Shown: positions 61,727 to 64,000 of the stretch, one piece after another
How the letters are laid out: every line of letters starts with the position of its first letter
How positions within the stretch are numbered: position 1 is the stretch's first letter
Origin: an uncultured cyanobacterium
Lineage (GTDB): Bacteria; Cyanobacteriota; Vampirovibrionia; Gastranaerophilales; Gastranaerophilaceae
Assembly (NCBI GenBank): GCA_902495705.1
Contig: CABUXT010000002.1
Coordinates: 69,779-133,778 of the forward strand
Reading direction: 5' to 3'
DNA: 64,000 nt
Made by a program: the position numbers and the translations under genes
Notes under the pieces: model-generated
The model's database searches: none
What the model was told of the DNA's origin: nothing
What the model saw: the letters and a program-made list of their open reading frames with translations, nothing else

Positions 61727-62527
61727 ATGGTAAAAAAGATAACAGTAAACACACTAAGAAAATATAAAGAATCAAACGAAAAGTTTTCTGTACTTACGGC
61801 TTATGATTACTCAACCGCAAAATACATAGATGAGGCAGGAATTGACGTCGTTCTGATTGGTGACAGTTTAGCAATGGTAGCTTTGGGCTATGAAACAACA
61901 AACGCTATCGGCGTGGATGAAATGGCAATATTTACCAAAGCTGTCGCAAAAGGAGTAAATCACGCAATGGTTATCACGGATATGCCGTTTTTGAGTTATC
62001 ACACAGATATTCCAACAGCAATAAAAAATTGCGGTCAAATGATTAAACTAGGTGCAAATGGTGTTAAAATTGAAGGTTTCAGTGGATATATTTTAGAAGT
62101 GATTAAACGTTGCGTTGATTCAGGAATACCGGTAATCGGTCACTTGGGCTTTACCCCCCAATTTATGAATACGCTTGGTGGCTACAAAATTCAAGGGAAA
62201 AACCAAGAAGCAGCCGAAAAAATTTTAGAACAGGCAAAACAACTTGAAAAAGCAGGAGTTTTTGCAATTGTTCTTGAAATGATTCCACAAGAGTGCGGCA
62301 AATTTATTACAGAAAATATTAGTGTCCCTACAATATCTTGCGGAGCCGGTAAATATTGTGATGCTCAAGTTCTTGTTTGCGATGATGTATTTGGAAAATT
62401 CTCAGAATTTAAACCAAAATTTGCACGTAAATATGGAGATATGAAAAGTTTGATATTAAATTGTGCAAAACAATTTGATGAAGATGTGAAAAGTGGAAAA
62501 TTTCCTAATGAGGAGGAAATTTTTTAA
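61727..62527 (+). CDS. panB: Ketopantoate hydroxymethyltransferase
   Basis: 266 residues. T-A-Y-D-Y-S-T-A near 24, L-I-G-D-S-L-A-M-V near 42-50, T-D-M-P-F near 84, K-I-E-G near 114 and G-H-L-G-F-T-P-Q near 135. It makes ketopantoate from ketoisovalerate and methylene-tetrahydrofolate, the first step of pantothenate. It is 23 bases after yvcK and 62 before panC. Confidence 0.96.
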   Translation: MVKKITVNTLRKYKESNEKFSVLTAYDYSTAKYIDEAGIDVVLIGDSLAMVALGYETTNAIGVDEMAIFTKAVAKGVNHAMVITDMPFLSYHTDIPTAIKNCGQMIKLGANGVKIEGFSGYILEVIKRCVDSGIPVIGHLGFTPQFMNTLGGYKIQGKNQEAAEKILEQAKQLEKAGVFAIVLEMIPQECGKFITENISVPTISCGAGKYCDAQVLVCDDVFGKFSEFKPKFARKYGDMKSLILNCAKQFDEDVKSGKFPNEEEIF

Positions 62528-62589
62528 TAAAAATAAGCGTTGTGCATAATACCCCATACTAAACATAAGCACAACAGAAAGAAGGAAAT

Positions 62590-63447
62590 ATGTTATTACA
62601 CACAATAAAGGAAGTAAGAGAACAAGTTAAACAATGGAAAAAAGAAGGTTTGACGGTTGGTTTAGTTCCAACAATGGGAGCTCTTCATAACGGTCATCTT
62701 AGTCTAATAAAAAAAGCTGTCGAAAAATGTGATAGAGTAGTAGTTTCTGTATTTGTAAACCCTATCCAATTTTGCCCCGGAGAAGACTTAGACAAATATC
62801 CTCGTACACTTGAGGCAGACCAAAAATTATGCGAAGGTGCTGGTGTTAACATAGTATTCGCCCCATCTCCTAATGAAATGTACGGAGATACTCAAATGAG
62901 AACAAACGACTTTTTAACTTACGTTATTCCACCATTTTTCTATGTAAATAAACTTTGTGGAAAATCAAGAGTTGGTCACTTTGATGGAGTTTGCACAGTT
63001 GTTAATAAATTATTCAACATAGTCCAACCTGATTACGCATTTTTTGGTCAAAAAGACGCTCAACAGTTAATCATTATAAAAAAGATGGTTAAAGATTTAA
63101 ACATACCTGTAGAAATTATTCCTTGCCCAATCGTAAGAGAAGAATCAGGCTTGGCACTAAGTTCAAGAAACAAATATCTATCAGAAGAAGACAAAGTTCA
63201 GGCTCTTGCATTAAGTAAAATTTTAAACAACATAAAACAATGCTATAAAAAAGGTATAACAGACGTTGAGGCGCTCAAAGAAACAGCTTACCAATTCTTA
63301 AATGAGCACCACGACCTTGAATACCTAGAATTTATGAATGAAGAAAATCTTGATGAAATGAAAACCGCAGACAACCAAACAAGAGTATTTATTGCGTGCA
63401 AAGTCGGCGGTGTAAGATTGATTGATAACATTCTACTTGGGGAATAA
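62590..63447 (+). CDS. panC: Pantothenate synthetase
   Basis: 285 residues. P-T-M-G-A-L-H-N-G-H near 27-36 (ATP binding), H-F-D-G-V near 133, F-G-Q-K-D near 155 and a K-S-R-V-G segment. It condenses pantoate with beta-alanine. It follows panB; panD is absent. GAAGGAAAT precedes the ATG. Confidence 0.96.
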   Translation: MLLHTIKEVREQVKQWKKEGLTVGLVPTMGALHNGHLSLIKKAVEKCDRVVVSVFVNPIQFCPGEDLDKYPRTLEADQKLCEGAGVNIVFAPSPNEMYGDTQMRTNDFLTYVIPPFFYVNKLCGKSRVGHFDGVCTVVNKLFNIVQPDYAFFGQKDAQQLIIIKKMVKDLNIPVEIIPCPIVREESGLALSSRNKYLSEEDKVQALALSKILNNIKQCYKKGITDVEALKETAYQFLNEHHDLEYLEFMNEENLDEMKTADNQTRVFIACKVGGVRLIDNILLGE

Positions 63448-63450
63448 CGT

Positions 63451-63723
63451 ATGAAAAAATGTACAATCTTAGCACTAATTATGATTGGTACAATTTTACC
63501 TGCTAATGCGATATTGGAAAATGTTACAAATCCTGAACAATCGCCAATCAAGGTTTCTGTATGGTGTACTCCTAACAGAAAAATGTGTAAAATCGGCAAG
63601 TATACTTTAAAAACGACAACGGATGAGCCTTTGTATATTGAAGATAACCTTGTTTGCACACCAAATAAGAAAATGTGCTCAGATGGTACAAAATCAATAC
63701 GTTCATCAAAACCATTGTTTTAA
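63451..63723 (+). CDS. Small secreted protein with repeated Cys motif
   Basis: 90 residues. Signal peptide about 1-20 (C-T-I-L-A-L-I-M-I-G-T-I-L-P-A-N-A). The mature part repeats W-C-T-P-N-R-K-M-C near 48 and V-C-T-P-N-K-K-M-C near 70, two nearly identical nine-residue units suggesting internal duplication and disulfides. It starts three bases after panC, so it is coupled. Function unknown. Confidence 0.72.
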   Translation: MKKCTILALIMIGTILPANAILENVTNPEQSPIKVSVWCTPNRKMCKIGKYTLKTTTDEPLYIEDNLVCTPNKKMCSDGTKSIRSSKPLF

Positions 63724-63732
63724 AATTCATAG

Positions 63733-63808
63733 CCTTGTCTCTCCGATTGGGAGAGACCGAAATTGTACTTGAGAGGTACTCGAAAGTTTACAATTTCGAG
63801 TGAGGATT
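63733..63808 (+). repeat. Repeat element E (copy 2)
   Basis: Nearly identical to 7567-7646, with the CTCTCC...GGGAGAG and CGAAATTGT...ACAATTTCG hairpins. Followed by a bare CCCTC palindrome (about 63845-63885). Confidence 0.75.
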
Positions 63809-63904
63809 CGGACAATGATATTACTACTGTTCAATTGTGTTGAAAAACCCTCACCCTAGCCCTTTTCCTCAAGGGGCGAGGGAACTTGTTGCTCGTACTA
63901 AGTC

Positions 63905-64000
63905 ACCCTGAACTGCGGATTTTGGCAAGTGCGCCGTGTGAGCGTAGCGAACCCAGCACGTCTTGGCGAGAGCTGCGTTGAGCCGGTCGAGCCGCCAATA
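63905..64000 (+). repeat. ACCCTGAA palindrome with cassette H (copy 3, cut by window end)
   Basis: Arm ACCCTGAA (63905-63912) followed by the first 88 bases of cassette H, nearly identical to 6657 onward. The right arm lies beyond the window. Confidence 0.8.

Overview
The window looks like a chromosome segment of a low-GC, gut-type Melainabacterium (Vampirovibrionia, Gastranaerophilales-like). This placement is inference from gene content. The supporting signs are several type IV prepilin-like proteins starting with a F-(S/T)-L-A-E-V-L-I-T-L-G-I-I-G helix and carrying an I-D-V-N-G-x-x-x-P-N motif, an RNase Y/YmdB RNA-decay operon, many lineage-restricted small proteins, and a core of ordinary housekeeping genes. 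No rRNA, tRNA, CRISPR, prophage or transposase gene was seen.

Layout. 1-5021: small protein, Maf, a prepilin, a NarL-type response regulator and a GH13 glycosidase. 5022-10000: repeat-rich DNA with an acetyltransferase, a second prepilin and an S4 protein. 10089-13339: a secreted phosphoesterase, then rplJ-rplL behind an apparent L10 autoregulatory leader with an attenuator, then a membrane-anchored paralog of the L7/L12 C-terminal domain. 13341-17858 (minus): rny, ymdB, a PHP phosphoesterase, a pilin-like protein and a LOG protein. 18071-20286: two lineage proteins, a tiny promoter-ORF-terminator cassette and DUF167. 20385-24614: spoT/rel, an NfeD-like protein and flotillin. 25379-28225: an NfnA-like flavoprotein, a small Cys protein and etfBA. 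28761-34202: ilvC, YhaM-like nuclease, a Lys-rich DNA-binding-like protein, gatB and a GlmS-like SIS protein. 34675-44956: gap, tsaD, a pilin pseudogene, an alpha-glucan phosphorylase relative without the PLP lysine, an EF-hand protein and a methionine gamma-lyase family protein. 45085-54633: vWA protein, DUF3137, three XRE regulators, a SWIM-SNF2 ATPase and a prepilin. 54634-58948 (minus): rimM-trmD with a zinc-ribbon RNP-like protein, thyX, dtd and rpmE, plus an XRE regulator divergent from a 43-residue gene across a perfect 24-bp palindrome. 59568-63723: pxpA, yvcK, panB, panC and a small secreted Cys protein.

Almost every non-coding gap contains members of a dense family of palindromic repeats. 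The most unusual signal is their modular build. The same 50-100 base inner cassettes sit inside different palindromic arms, and the same arms occur with either a 5-7 base loop or a large cassette. A ~150-bp composite of two such palindromes has MITE-like imperfect terminal inverted repeats, and a separate ~190-bp multi-hairpin element is present in three full copies. None carries a recognisable transposase. Several genes also have a -10 box placed so that transcription would start on the start codon, suggesting leaderless mRNAs.
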